Of a stretch of 64,000 bases of DNA, positions 39,801 to 48,698 are shown piece after piece. The stretch spans positions 1 through 64,000 of the forward strand of contig JABBOX010000259.1 of the NCBI GenBank assembly GCA_012927555.1. The letters run 5' to 3'. The first letter of the stretch is position 1. Each line of letters opens with the position of its first letter. The stretch comes from Phycicoccus sp. GTDB taxonomy: Bacteria; Actinomycetota; Actinomycetes; Actinomycetales; Dermatophilaceae. The notes below the pieces were generated by a model that was not told the origin of the DNA, did not search any database, and was given only the letters and a program-made list of their open reading frames with translations. A program made the position numbers and the translations under genes.

Positions 39801-40215
39801 CCCCACCGCCGACGAGATCATGCGGCTCGCCGAGCTGGCCTGCGCCGAGTCCGAGATCCCCGACCTGGTCCACAACGTCGCGGGTCGCGCGGGTACGGCG
39901 TTGCGCGCCGATGCGGTGCACAAGGCCGGGCAGTCGGGCCGCGCCTGGCGCGAGGTCTACCTCATCGCCCGCGATGGTGACCGCTACGTGGAGGGCTATG
40001 TCGACCTTCTGGCCGAGCCCTCCGGCGGGAAGCTCGTCGTGGTCGACTACAAGTCCGACAGGGTCGATTCGGCGCAGGACATCGCCACCAAAGAGGCCTA
40101 CTACGCCCCGCAGCTCGCGCAGTACCAAAGGGCGGTCAGGCTTGTCGTCGGCGTGGACGATGTCACCGCGCAGCTGGTCTTCGCGGCGCCTGCCCCAGGA
40201 ATCGAGAGGGATTGA
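36856..40215 (+). CDS. UvrD/RecB-type helicase-nuclease, AddA-like
   Basis: VEAGAGTGKTTSLVARV, ITFTENAAAELRSRI, MVDEFQDTDPLQ, TVHGSKGLEFP, LLYVALTRAMDHL, LVVVDYKSD; ATGA overlap with upstream gene. Confidence 0.92.
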   Translation: MTKPADHADRELIRTSHQETLFVEAGAGTGKTTSLVARVVDMVATGHLSQIGDLAAITFTENAAAELRSRIREGLEEASRGAHLEQVYDEVQRARCLAALGSLEDAVIMTLHGFSARILGEAPIEAGLPPGFAVADTMTSSVSADDAWRGFLDELLDDQTVRPQLLAGLTLDPRILSKLQDIAGSLSGSWDRLVDHPLQVRPLPRIDGREVATALRVALRHEGKWPSDDTLTAHLAGSTTATVEALETATDTMDVLEILTQKVGSKGGQAPAWEDAGLKKADVVDALTAAEKSRLKLIKDVGAAVTETLAARVQDWVLAEADRRRSEGSLDFHDLLVLARNLLRDNTSVLRRLHDVWPVIMVDEFQDTDPLQVEIVHLLAGSPDDKTREGRTPKAKGPKGWASAQVEPGRLFFVGDAKQSIFRFRRADIGTFREVGARYLEGQKALTVNFRSVPGVIDAANAVFKPLIGDDDTSGIEYSPLQSFRKATLPDDGGATNATTPVHLLGGPQGADMATIRTLESQHIADLVVRAKADGWVVGKVSRRASYGDMAILLPTRTSLGSLERALLARNVPYRVESRSLVWVTDAVRDLVTMLQAIDSPSDEVAVLAALRHPGLACSDAALLQWRAAGGRWNYMVNAPESLSVNHAVAEGLSELRRWHEARWWMPVNELVASLVRELRLIELTATKKRPRDHWRRIRFIVDQSRAWCDAGGSGLGGFVDWAMCQIENEADVLETVVPEPDDDAVRILTVHGSKGLEFPITIVAGLASMGGRSSSLVWDVDGNPQVRLMANMLETQGYVDANTLDGKESKLESTRLLYVALTRAMDHLVLGCYYKQSNNGQKSQAQQSHAQKVLDLLSTSGLAIIDPMPAVSVGVPSTQAPQSDAGQGSLSSLPGRAAFALDRSALLDAVNARVATSPTALVKEAIVKAAIEEAAAEEASEQAADEDVTAAPKKYPRRGSNKGAAIGTAVHRVLELVDLANPTADEIMRLAELACAESEIPDLVHNVAGRAGTALRADAVHKAGQSGRAWREVYLIARDGDRYVEGYVDLLAEPSGGKLVVVDYKSDRVDSAQDIATKEAYYAPQLAQYQRAVRLVVGVDDVTAQLVFAAPAPGIERD

Positions 40216-40398
40216 CCCTCGAGGCAGCTCCACCATGGACCCATCGCCTGTTTGGACGAGGGCGCATCGGGCCAACGACCAGAACTTGGCCCTCAACGGG
40301 CAGAACGTTGACCAAACACTTATGTGCCCCTTACCGGATCCATAACCTGTTAACAACGGCGGCTCTGCAAGGACCGCCCTCGTGATTGGGGAGGAACC

Positions 40399-41070
40399 AT
40401 GAACAGTCATGGTGATTTCAGGAACGGGCATGATCGCGGATCGTCCTTGTTCCCGTATGCAGGGGTGCAGGGCGACCGTGACGGGTCAGCCGACGACTTC
40501 CCCGATGACCGTTTTGGCGAGATCGTCTGTCACTTCGACGCCACCCCTGCGACTCGGACGATGACCACCGATCTTCAACAGATCGAGGCGGATGCGCAGG
40601 TTGCCACGGACGAGGTGCGAAGCGCAGCCGAGGTCGACGAGGCTGGCGCCGCAGGAGTAGGCCCGGCAGCCGGCCTGCTTGCTCTCGCGCAGAAGGTGCA
40701 TGACGAGTACGTGGCCGAGGGCCAGGCCAAGTACGACCACTTCGTGTCCATCGGCGAGGCCAGGCACGACTCGCTCATCGCCGAGGCCGAGGCTCTTCTC
40801 GCCGAGGCCAATGCCGAGCGCGAGCACATGATCACCGCGGCGCGGGAGCGTTCCACAGGGATGGTCGCCGAGGCCCGGCAGCAGAGGGACGCGATGCTCC
40901 ACGACCTCGGCAGCGAGCGTGGCTTGCTACAGAAGAAGATCGAGGACCTACGGACCTTTGAGCTTGGTCACCGTGCCCTCATGAAGGCTTACCTCGAGGG
41001 CCAGCTGATCGAGCTGGAGAATGCCCCCGGCGGCGACCAGACCGGTGGTGCCGACAACCAGGGTGGCTGA
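40399..41070 (+). CDS. Coiled-coil protein with DivIVA/Wag31-like C-terminal tail
   Basis: LGSERGLLQKKIEDLRTFELGHRALMKAYLEGQLIELE; Ala/Glu-rich coiled coil; good SD ggggagga. Confidence 0.6.
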   Translation: MNSHGDFRNGHDRGSSLFPYAGVQGDRDGSADDFPDDRFGEIVCHFDATPATRTMTTDLQQIEADAQVATDEVRSAAEVDEAGAAGVGPAAGLLALAQKVHDEYVAEGQAKYDHFVSIGEARHDSLIAEAEALLAEANAEREHMITAARERSTGMVAEARQQRDAMLHDLGSERGLLQKKIEDLRTFELGHRALMKAYLEGQLIELENAPGGDQTGGADNQGG

Positions 41071-41205
41071 GCTGTCCTTCGCCCGATGGTGACGAGCCTC
41101 CAGTCAACTCACCGCGCTGCCGCGCCATGGAGTAGGTGAGGCGTCGATCACCTGGAAGGGCAGCCGGGCGTTGATCGTCGTGGACGCTCGGCAATAATGC
41201 GGGGC

Positions 41206-42588
41206 ATGGACGCACCGATCTTCAACACCATCATCGAACCCTTCCGGATCCACTCAGTGGAGCCGCTCCGGATGACCACACCGGAGCAGCGCAAGACTGC
41301 GATTGCCACGGCCGGCTACAACCTGTTCAAGGTGAACGCCCAGGACGTGTTGATCGACCTGCTCACTGACTCGGGCACCGGCGCGATGAGCCGCGACCAG
41401 TGGGCCGCGATACAGCATGGCGATGAGTCGTATGCCGGGTCGCCGTCCTTCTTCATCTTCCGCGACGCCGTCCGCGAGCTGTTCCCGTTCGATCACGTGC
41501 TCCCCACCCACCAGGGTCGAGCGGCCGAGAAGATCATCTTCAGCGTCCTCGGCGGGGCCGGCAAGGTCATCCCGAACAACACCCACTTCGACACCACGCG
41601 CGCCAACGTCGAGGCCTCGGGGGCGACCGCCGTCGACCTGGTCATCGCCGAGGGCCGCGACCCGCAGGCCGTCCATCCGTTCAAGGGCAACATGGATATC
41701 GAGGCGCTGGAGTCGTTGCTGCGCGAGCGCGCGGATGACGTCCCGGTCGTGTTCATCACGATCACCAACAACAGCGGGGGTGGGCAGCCGGTTTCGCTGG
41801 CCAACCTTCACGCGGTCCGCGACGTGTGCGACAAGTACGGCAAGATGCTGTTCCTGGACGCCTGCCGCTTCGCCGAGAACGCCTGGTTCATCCACGAGCG
41901 CGAGGCCGGGCACGGCGACCGCGATGTGGCCGACATCGTGCGCGAGATCGCGTCGCTGGCCGACGGCATGACGATGAGCGCCAAGAAGGACCCGATGGGC
42001 AACATCGGTGGCTGGCTGGCCATGAACGACGACGACCTGGCCCGCGACTGCCGCAACGTGCTGATTCTCACCGAGGGATTCCCGACGTATGGCGGGTTGG
42101 CCGGCCGCGACCTCGAGGCACTTGCCCAAGGGCTCAAAGAGGTTGTCAGCCATGACTATCTGCGCTACCGGATCCGCTCGACCGGCTATCTCGGCGACGC
42201 GCTGGTCAAGGCCGGTGTGCCGGTTCTTACCCCGATCGGCGGACACGCCGTGTACCTCGATGCCCGGGCCCTGCTCCCCCACATCCCGCCGCTGGAATAC
42301 CCGGGCGAGGCGCTCGCGGTCGCCCTGTATGAGGCCGGCGGGGTGCGCAGCGTCGAGATCGGCACGGTGATGTTCGGCCGCCAGCCCGACGGCTCGGAGG
42401 TGCCCGCCGCCCTCGACCTGGTCCGGCTGGCGATCCCCCGACGGACGTACACACAGAGCCACATCGACTACGTCATCGAGGTCTGCCAGCACGTCGCACG
42501 ACACGCGGCCGACCTGAGGGGCTACCGCATCGTGGACGAGCCACCGGCCCTGCGCCACTTCACCGCCACCTTCGAGCCCCTGGGCTGA
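41206..42588 (+). CDS. tnaA: Tryptophanase (beta-eliminating lyase)
   Basis: PTHQGRAAEKIIFS...DACRFAENAWFI...MTMSAKKDPMGNIGGWLA PLP-Lys region. Confidence 0.88.
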   Translation: MDAPIFNTIIEPFRIHSVEPLRMTTPEQRKTAIATAGYNLFKVNAQDVLIDLLTDSGTGAMSRDQWAAIQHGDESYAGSPSFFIFRDAVRELFPFDHVLPTHQGRAAEKIIFSVLGGAGKVIPNNTHFDTTRANVEASGATAVDLVIAEGRDPQAVHPFKGNMDIEALESLLRERADDVPVVFITITNNSGGGQPVSLANLHAVRDVCDKYGKMLFLDACRFAENAWFIHEREAGHGDRDVADIVREIASLADGMTMSAKKDPMGNIGGWLAMNDDDLARDCRNVLILTEGFPTYGGLAGRDLEALAQGLKEVVSHDYLRYRIRSTGYLGDALVKAGVPVLTPIGGHAVYLDARALLPHIPPLEYPGEALAVALYEAGGVRSVEIGTVMFGRQPDGSEVPAALDLVRLAIPRRTYTQSHIDYVIEVCQHVARHAADLRGYRIVDEPPALRHFTATFEPLG

Positions 42589-42952
42589 ACCCCCGAGTTC
42601 CGTTCCACACCACCCCCCCCCACAACAGGCCCCAGCGCCCGCAAGCGGGGCGCGATGATACCTGCAAGCGAGCAACAGCAACGAAAAATGTGACGCAAGT
42701 CAACACGCAGATGGTCAATGCTCTTCATGGACGCACCGATAATTGTGATGTGGGGCAACCTTCGTCCCACATCCGCACCAACTGTGAAAGAAGTTGTCCA
42801 ACCGTGTTGTCCTTCCTTGCCCCAGTTCTCTTGCATGATCTCTCGCGCGCTCGGATGCGCGACATTGAACGCAAGAGCCGCCGCATCATTGACGTGATCG
42901 AGCCAGCACCGCGACTGGCCCGCGGCGACAGATAGCCCTTCGAGCGCGGCAG

Positions 42953-42984
42953 GGCCAGAACCCCACACGGGTGTCTGGCCTTTT
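42953..42984 (+). terminator. Rho-independent terminator
   Basis: GGCCAGA-A-CCCC-ACAC-GGGTG-TCTGGCC followed by TTTT. Confidence 0.8.
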
Positions 42985-43076
42985 GCGTCCCCGGACCCGT
43001 TGAGGTTGTTCGCACGCAACGCCACCGTCGTGCTGACGCCGTGACGTCGACCCGCTCGCCAGATGACCGTGCGCGC

Positions 43077-44273
43077 TCAGCCCAGTGCGAGGCCGTCGAT
43101 GATGTGGTCGGCGATCGCCAGGGACGATGTCGCGGCCGGTGACGGGGCGTTGCGGACATTGACCACGCGGCCGTTGCGGGTGATCCGGAAGTCGTCGACC
43201 AGCTGGCCGTGGGCATCGACCGCCTGCGCCCGCACTCCCGCGGGCGCCGGGACGACGTCCGCCAGGGTGAGCTCGGGCACGTAGCGTCGGGCCAGTGCGA
43301 CGAACCGTCTGCGGTTGAGCGAGGACGCCAGCTCGACCGCCCCGGTGCGCCAGTGCTGTCGGGCCAGCGGGACGAAGCCGGGCCAGCGCAGCGTCTCGAT
43401 CAGGTCGGCCCAGCTGACATCGCGCCGCCGGTATCCCTCCCGCGAGAGCGCCAGCACTGCGTTCGGTCCGAGGGTGACTCCGCCGTCGACACGTCGGGTC
43501 AGGTGCACGCCGAGGAACGGGTATCGGGGGTCGGGGACCGGGTAGATCAGCCCCCGCACCAGGTGGGTGCGCTCAGGGCGCAGCGCGAGGTACTCGCCGC
43601 GGAACGGGACGATGGCAGGGTCCGCCGCGTCGCCCACCAACGTGGCCACCCGGTCGGCCTGCAGCCCGGCGCAGGCGACGACCAGGTCGTAGGTACGGGA
43701 CTCGCGCGCGGTGTCGAGGGTGACCGACCGGGAGTCCTGGACGATGGCATGCACCTGCTCGCCGAGCCGGACGGCGCCACCGGCCTCGCTCACGTCGCGG
43801 GCCAGCTGGTGGGAGATCGCCGTGAAGTCGACGATCGCGGTGTGCGGGGAGTGCACGCCCGCGACGCCCTGCACGTGCGGCTCGACCTCGCCCAGTGCGT
43901 CGCCGTCAAGCCAGCGCAGGTCACGCACGCCGTTGGCCCGTCCGCGCTCGAGCAGGTCCCGCAGCCGTGGCACCTCTTCCGGTCCTCGGGCCACGACCAG
44001 CTTGCCGCACTCCTCGAAGACCAGGCCCCGTTCTGCGCAGTACTCGCGCAGCTGGCGACCACCGCTCACGCACAGCTGCGCCTTCTGTGAACCCGGTGGG
44101 TAGTAGATGCCGGCATGCACCACGCCACTGTTGCGACCGGTCTGGTGCATCGCGACGGCGTTCTCCTTCTCGACGACCTCGACGCTGATGCCGGGGTGCC
44201 TCTGTTGCAGGCGGTAGGCGACGGCCAGACCCAGCACTCCCGCACCGACGATCCCCACTCGCTGCCGGCTCAC
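43077..44273 (-). CDS. lhgO: L-2-hydroxyglutarate oxidase
   Basis: VGIVGAGVLGLAVAYRLQQR...MHQTGRNSGVVHAGIYYPPGSQKAQLC. Confidence 0.92.
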   Translation of the reverse strand: MSRQRVGIVGAGVLGLAVAYRLQQRHPGISVEVVEKENAVAMHQTGRNSGVVHAGIYYPPGSQKAQLCVSGGRQLREYCAERGLVFEECGKLVVARGPEEVPRLRDLLERGRANGVRDLRWLDGDALGEVEPHVQGVAGVHSPHTAIVDFTAISHQLARDVSEAGGAVRLGEQVHAIVQDSRSVTLDTARESRTYDLVVACAGLQADRVATLVGDAADPAIVPFRGEYLALRPERTHLVRGLIYPVPDPRYPFLGVHLTRRVDGGVTLGPNAVLALSREGYRRRDVSWADLIETLRWPGFVPLARQHWRTGAVELASSLNRRRFVALARRYVPELTLADVVPAPAGVRAQAVDAHGQLVDDFRITRNGRVVNVRNAPSPAATSSLAIADHIIDGLALG

Positions 44274-44478
44274 GGAGCCCCTTCCTGTTCGGTGTTCGCT
44301 GCCGACCGCAGATTACAGCGCCCGGGCTCGCGCGACTCCTAGAACGGAACCCCGCAGCGCAGGATGGCGTTGGCGTAGGGCGTGGCTTCTCCGATGCGCA
44401 CGAAAAATTGAGCGCCGGCGGACTCGCGCGGAGTGAGTTCCTCGCGATCGCGCCACCTGCCCAAAGGAGGCGAGGAGC

Positions 44479-44625
44479 ATGACAACCACAGGGTTTGACC
44501 CACTGTGGCTCGCAGCACGCGAGCGCTGTCTGGCTCGAGGCGTGAGGCACGCGCACCGAACCAAGGTCAGGCTGCCGAGGCCGACCAAGAACCGAGGCGG
44601 GCGAGGAAACGAAGAGCACGTGTGA
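44479..44625 (+). CDS. Candidate 48-aa Arg-rich small protein
   Basis: ATG 8 nt after perfect SD AAAGGAGG (44463-44470); MTTTGFDPLWLAARERCLARGVRHAHRTKVRLPRPTKNRGGRGNEEHV*. Confidence 0.45.
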   Translation: MTTTGFDPLWLAARERCLARGVRHAHRTKVRLPRPTKNRGGRGNEEHV

Positions 44626-44656
44626 GCTCAGTCGCTGAGCGACAGAGCCCGGTGGC

Positions 44657-46024
44657 TCAGAGTCCGATGACCGCTTTGCGAACGGCATCCAGACTGCGCT
44701 CGACGTCCTTCTCGTTGGTCGACCAGTTGCTCACCGAGATCCGGAGCACGCTCTGGTCGTGCCACGTCGAGCCGGTCATCCAGGCCGTGCCGTCCTCGAG
44801 CATCCGGCGTACGACCTCCTGCGTGCGCTGGTCGGTGCCGAACGTCGCACACACCTGGGTGAACACCACGTCGTTCAGCACGGTCGCGCCCTCGATCTCG
44901 TCCAGACCCGCGGCGAAGGTGGAGGCGTGCCGGCAGAGACGCTCTACGAGCTCGGCCACCCCGGAGCGCCCCAGTGACCGCAGCACCGCCCACACCGTAA
45001 ACGCACGCCCGCGCCGCGAGAGCTCGGGAACCTTGTCGAACGGCTCCCCCAGCTCGTCGTGGATCAGGTACGCGCCGTGCATACCCATCGACGCGCGCAG
45101 AGCCGCGGCATCGCGGACGATGGCGATGCCGGTGTCGTAGGGCACGTTCAACGTCTTGTGCGCATCCGTCGCCCAGGAGTCCGCCGCCTCGCATCCCGTG
45201 ACCAGATGCCGGTATGACGGTGAGGCCGCCGCCCACAGCCCGAACGCACCATCGACATGCACCCAGGCTCCATGCGCGTGAGCCGCGGTGATCGCGTCGG
45301 CAAACGGGTCGAACGCGCCGGAGTGCACGTTGCCCGCCTGGAGTACGACGATCGTCGGCTCGTCGCTGCCTTGTTCGAGCGCAGCCTGCAGCGCGTCGGC
45401 ACGCAGCCGCCCCTGCTCGTCGACCGGGACCTGCTCGGGTGATCCCAGCCCGAGATAGCGAAGGGCGAGGTCGACGGTGTCGTGCCGCTCGGCGCCCACC
45501 ATGACACGCACTCGTGGTCCGCCGCCCAGACCGCGCTGGGTCACGTCCCAGCCGGCCTGCCGGAGGACGGCATCGCGCCCGGCGGCCAGCCCGGTGAAGT
45601 TGGCCATGGTGCCACCCGTCACGAACCCGACGGCGCTCTCGCCGGGCAGCCCGAGGAGGTCCAGCAGCCAGGCGCTGGTGACGTCTTCGACCGCACTGTG
45701 CGCCGGGGTCACCCGGCGCAGGCCGCTGTTCTGGTCCCATGCGCTGACCAACCAGTCGGCCGCGAGGGCGGCGGGATGCGTTCCTCCGATGACGAAGCCG
45801 AAGAAGCGCCCCGACCCCATGGCGGTGAGTCCGGGCTCGCACGCCTCGGCCAACAGGTCGACGACTTCTGCGGGGTCGGACCCATGGTCCGGAAGGGCCG
45901 TGCCGAGCGCCTCCGCCACCTGCTCGATGGAGGCCTGTGGTGGGACCGGTCGATCCTCCAGGGATGCCAACCAGTCCAGTGCATGCCGGTGCGCCCGATC
46001 GAGCGCAGCTGAGTGTTGGTCCAT
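44657..46024 (-). CDS. PLP-dependent decarboxylase/aminotransferase family protein
   Basis: SGRFFGFVIGGTHPAALAADWLVSAWDQN...FVTGGTMANFTGL...DSWATDAHKTLNVPYD PLP-Lys. Confidence 0.88.
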   Translation of the reverse strand: MDQHSAALDRAHRHALDWLASLEDRPVPPQASIEQVAEALGTALPDHGSDPAEVVDLLAEACEPGLTAMGSGRFFGFVIGGTHPAALAADWLVSAWDQNSGLRRVTPAHSAVEDVTSAWLLDLLGLPGESAVGFVTGGTMANFTGLAAGRDAVLRQAGWDVTQRGLGGGPRVRVMVGAERHDTVDLALRYLGLGSPEQVPVDEQGRLRADALQAALEQGSDEPTIVVLQAGNVHSGAFDPFADAITAAHAHGAWVHVDGAFGLWAAASPSYRHLVTGCEAADSWATDAHKTLNVPYDTGIAIVRDAAALRASMGMHGAYLIHDELGEPFDKVPELSRRGRAFTVWAVLRSLGRSGVAELVERLCRHASTFAAGLDEIEGATVLNDVVFTQVCATFGTDQRTQEVVRRMLEDGTAWMTGSTWHDQSVLRISVSNWSTNEKDVERSLDAVRKAVIGL

Positions 46025-46040
46025 CGGTCGAGTTTCGGGG

Positions 46041-46466
46041 TCAGCTGTCTGGGACCTGGGCGCCGGCGATGTTGACCAGCCAGTTGACGCCGAACTTGTC
46101 AGAGCACATCCCGAAGGTGTCGCCCCATGGGGCGCGCTCAAGCGGCATCGCGATGGTGCCTCCAGCCGAGAGCCCATCCCAGAAGCGACGCAGCTCGGCT
46201 TCGTCCTGGCCGCTGAGGGAAACGGAAAAGCTGTCTCCCGGCGTGTAGCCCATGCTGTTGGGGGTATCGGCGGCCATGAGAGTCAGCCCGCTCTCAGTCA
46301 CCAGCATCGCGTGCATGATCTTGTCCTGCTCGGCAGGATCTTGACTGGCTTGGAACTCTGCAAACGTGCTCAGGGTGAGTTCGCCGCCGAATACAGACTG
46401 ATAGAACTCCATCGCCTGCTTGGCCGTATCGCGAAAGCCAAGGTACGGATTGAGCTTGGTGCTCAT
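46041..46466 (-). CDS. VOC/PhnB-like glyoxalase-fold protein
   Basis: LNPYLGFRDTAKQAMEFYQSVFGGELTLSTF. Confidence 0.9.
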   Translation of the reverse strand: MSTKLNPYLGFRDTAKQAMEFYQSVFGGELTLSTFAEFQASQDPAEQDKIMHAMLVTESGLTLMAADTPNSMGYTPGDSFSVSLSGQDEAELRRFWDGLSAGGTIAMPLERAPWGDTFGMCSDKFGVNWLVNIAGAQVPDS

Positions 46467-46569
46467 ATGAAGACCTCCTGGGACTATCGGGTGGACGATG
46501 TCGATGCTTTCCAGAGGACTGTTCTACCTGACCGGTGCTTCCGCCGACAAGACTCACATGGCGCCCAGC

Positions 46570-46779
46570 TCACCTGGCCGACGAGCCGAACGCGAGCTGG
46601 CCTCGGTGAAATTCGAATGGTCGGGTGGGATAGCGGTATAGCTCTCCGAGAGTCATGTAGCTGCGGAAGAACGGGTCCCAGCGCGTCGGGTAGTGCATGC
46701 CCAGGGACAGCTCCCTGTCGGCGGCGAGGAGAACGCGATGCTGCAGCTTGGTGATGACTCGATCGAGCTTGGCGCCCAC
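46570..46779 (-). CDS. Short conserved-looking hypothetical protein (DinB-like C-terminus?)
   Basis: MGAKLDRVITKLQHRVLLAADRELSLGMHYPTRWDPFFRSYMTLGELYRYPTRPFEFHRGQLAFGSSAR. Confidence 0.45.
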   Translation of the reverse strand: MGAKLDRVITKLQHRVLLAADRELSLGMHYPTRWDPFFRSYMTLGELYRYPTRPFEFHRGQLAFGSSAR

Positions 46780-46808
46780 CCTGTTGTGGCCGTGCGAAGG
46801 GCCAGAGT

Positions 46809-47603
46809 CTAGAGCGGGAGCGCACTCTCCAGGGCAGCCGTGCCACGTTGATCAGTAGCGCCCCCGCGGCGGCGGAAGGACTCCTGGCCGAAGGCGGCCT
46901 CGACCTGCTCTGCGGGCATCGCCAGGAATGGGCCGAAGTCACCAACCTGGGACTCGTGCGCGGCCATCGCCGAGCGCTTTGCGGCCATCGCTGCGCGCAC
47001 ATCCACGACGGTGGTGATCTCCGACTCGGGCAGCCCGAACTCCGAGACGTCCGGCGGTGCTGCCTCGGCGGCCCATTGCGGGTTGCTGGCCATGAGCCTG
47101 ACCATGTGGTCGCGATTCACTGTCGCCTCGTATACGTGGGTGACCCCGGCGAGCTCCGCGGCCCGGACCCCGACGACGTGAACCTGGATGTGGTCGGGAT
47201 GCCCGTAGTTGCCATGCGGGTCGTAAACGGTGAGCACGTCGGCGCCCTCCTCGACCAACAGCGCTGCCAGACGTGAGGCGGCGACCTCGACGTCCACGTT
47301 GCAGAACGCGTCGTCCCGCGTGTTGTCGGGGGTGCCGGCCATCCCCGAGTCCGCATAACCGAGCATCTCCAGCCGGTGCACCCCAAGTGCGCCGGCCGAG
47401 GTCTCCAGCTCTCGGCGCCGCCGGTCGACGAGCTGCTCGCCATCGGCCAGCAACCCCTCCGGCACCTCCCCCAGCGCGCCGTCGGTGGCGGTCACCAGCA
47501 CCACCCGGTGTCCGGCGTCCGCAGCAAGGCGCATGACACCACCGGTGGTGAAGACCTCGTCGTCGGGGTGGGCGTGGAAGCACACGAGCACACTCTTGGT
47601 CAC
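46809..47603 (-). CDS. PIG-L family deacetylase
   Basis: LVCFHAHPDDEVFTTGGVM...VYDPHGNYGHPDHIQVH; GTG start 47603 likely. Confidence 0.9.
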   Translation of the reverse strand: MTKSVLVCFHAHPDDEVFTTGGVMRLAADAGHRVVLVTATDGALGEVPEGLLADGEQLVDRRRRELETSAGALGVHRLEMLGYADSGMAGTPDNTRDDAFCNVDVEVAASRLAALLVEEGADVLTVYDPHGNYGHPDHIQVHVVGVRAAELAGVTHVYEATVNRDHMVRLMASNPQWAAEAAPPDVSEFGLPESEITTVVDVRAAMAAKRSAMAAHESQVGDFGPFLAMPAEQVEAAFGQESFRRRGGATDQRGTAALESALPL

Positions 47604-47679
47604 GGTGATGTCAACTGCCTGGCCGGACTCATCATTCCGATTGACCCGATGTGGGCCCCCGAGCCGACATGATGGAGTC

Positions 47680-48084
47680 ATGAGTCCTCCTGAGCAGCCA
47701 GCTCTCAACGTCTTGGGTGGCCCGCTGGAGGAATGTGGGACGGACCCGATGACCGGGTTCTACCGTGACGGCTGCTGCAACTCCGGGCCGCAGGACTTGG
47801 GCAGCCATACCGTATGCACCGTCGTGACCGCCGACTTCCTCGTCCATCAGCGGCGGGTGGGCAACGACCTGTCGACGCCACGCCCCGAGTACGACTTTCC
47901 CGGCCTGCAGCCGGGAGACCGCTGGTGTGTCGTCGCCAGGCGCTGGATGGAGGCTTACCTGGATGGTGTGCCAGCACCGGTGGTTCTGGCCGCCACACAC
48001 GAGCGGGCCCTGGACGTCATACCGCTGGAAGCGTTGCGGGAGCACGCGATCGATGTCCCTGATGACCCCGGAGGTCTCTCTTGA
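47680..48084 (+). CDS. DUF2237 family protein
   Basis: LNVLGGPLEECGTDPMTGFYRDGCCNSGPQDLGSHTVC...RWCVVARRWMEAY. Confidence 0.9.
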   Translation: MSPPEQPALNVLGGPLEECGTDPMTGFYRDGCCNSGPQDLGSHTVCTVVTADFLVHQRRVGNDLSTPRPEYDFPGLQPGDRWCVVARRWMEAYLDGVPAPVVLAATHERALDVIPLEALREHAIDVPDDPGGLS

Positions 48085-48575
48085 GTGAACCGACCCTTGA
48101 CCCGATCGTCCAGCGGGCAATGCTCAGCAACGACACGGTGTACGAGGTGCTGCCCTGCGATCCCGACCTGGCCGATACGGCTGCCTTCTGCGCTCACTAC
48201 GGCTTCGCCGTCGAGCAGGCGGCGAATACCATTCTGGTCGCTTCCAAGAAGGTCGCCCCGCCGAAGTACGCCGCCTGCGTCGTGCTGGGGACAACTCGGT
48301 TGGACGTCAACAAGAAGGTCAGCGAGCTGCTCGGCGTCAAGCGACTCTCCTTCGCCGACGAAGAGACCACCATCGACCTCACCGGCATGATGATCGGTGG
48401 CGTCACTGCGTTTGGCATTGGTGATCTGCCCATCTACGTCGACAGTGCGGTCATGGAGCAGGACCGGGTGGTGATGGGTGGCGGCAATCGCTCCAGCAAG
48501 CTGCTGCTCAACCCGAATGAGCTCACCAAGCTGCCCAACGTTGTCGTCGTCGAGGGCCTCGCCAAGCCCAGATAG
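48081..48575 (+). CDS. YbaK/EbsC family (aminoacyl-tRNA editing-like) protein
   Basis: ACVVLGTTRLDVNKKVSELLGVKRLSFADEETTIDLTGMMIGGVTAFG. Confidence 0.88.
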   Translation: MSEPTLDPIVQRAMLSNDTVYEVLPCDPDLADTAAFCAHYGFAVEQAANTILVASKKVAPPKYAACVVLGTTRLDVNKKVSELLGVKRLSFADEETTIDLTGMMIGGVTAFGIGDLPIYVDSAVMEQDRVVMGGGNRSSKLLLNPNELTKLPNVVVVEGLAKPR

Positions 48576-48698
48576 AACCGTCGGCACCAGCCCGCAACCG
48601 GTGCAATGACGTTCGACTACGGCTGAGAGCTTTGCCGTTCCGGCGGACAAGGTCCGGCAACCGATGGTCCCTGCGGTCCAGCTGCCAGTCCTTCTTGT

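Noticed and set aside
38968-42681. Long minus-strand ORFs (38968..40431, 41254..42681) antisense to addA-like gene and tnaA
   Set aside because: Shadow ORFs opposite well-supported genes.
45477-46754. 425-aa + ORF antisense to the PLP-dependent decarboxylase
   Set aside because: Low-complexity shadow ORF.
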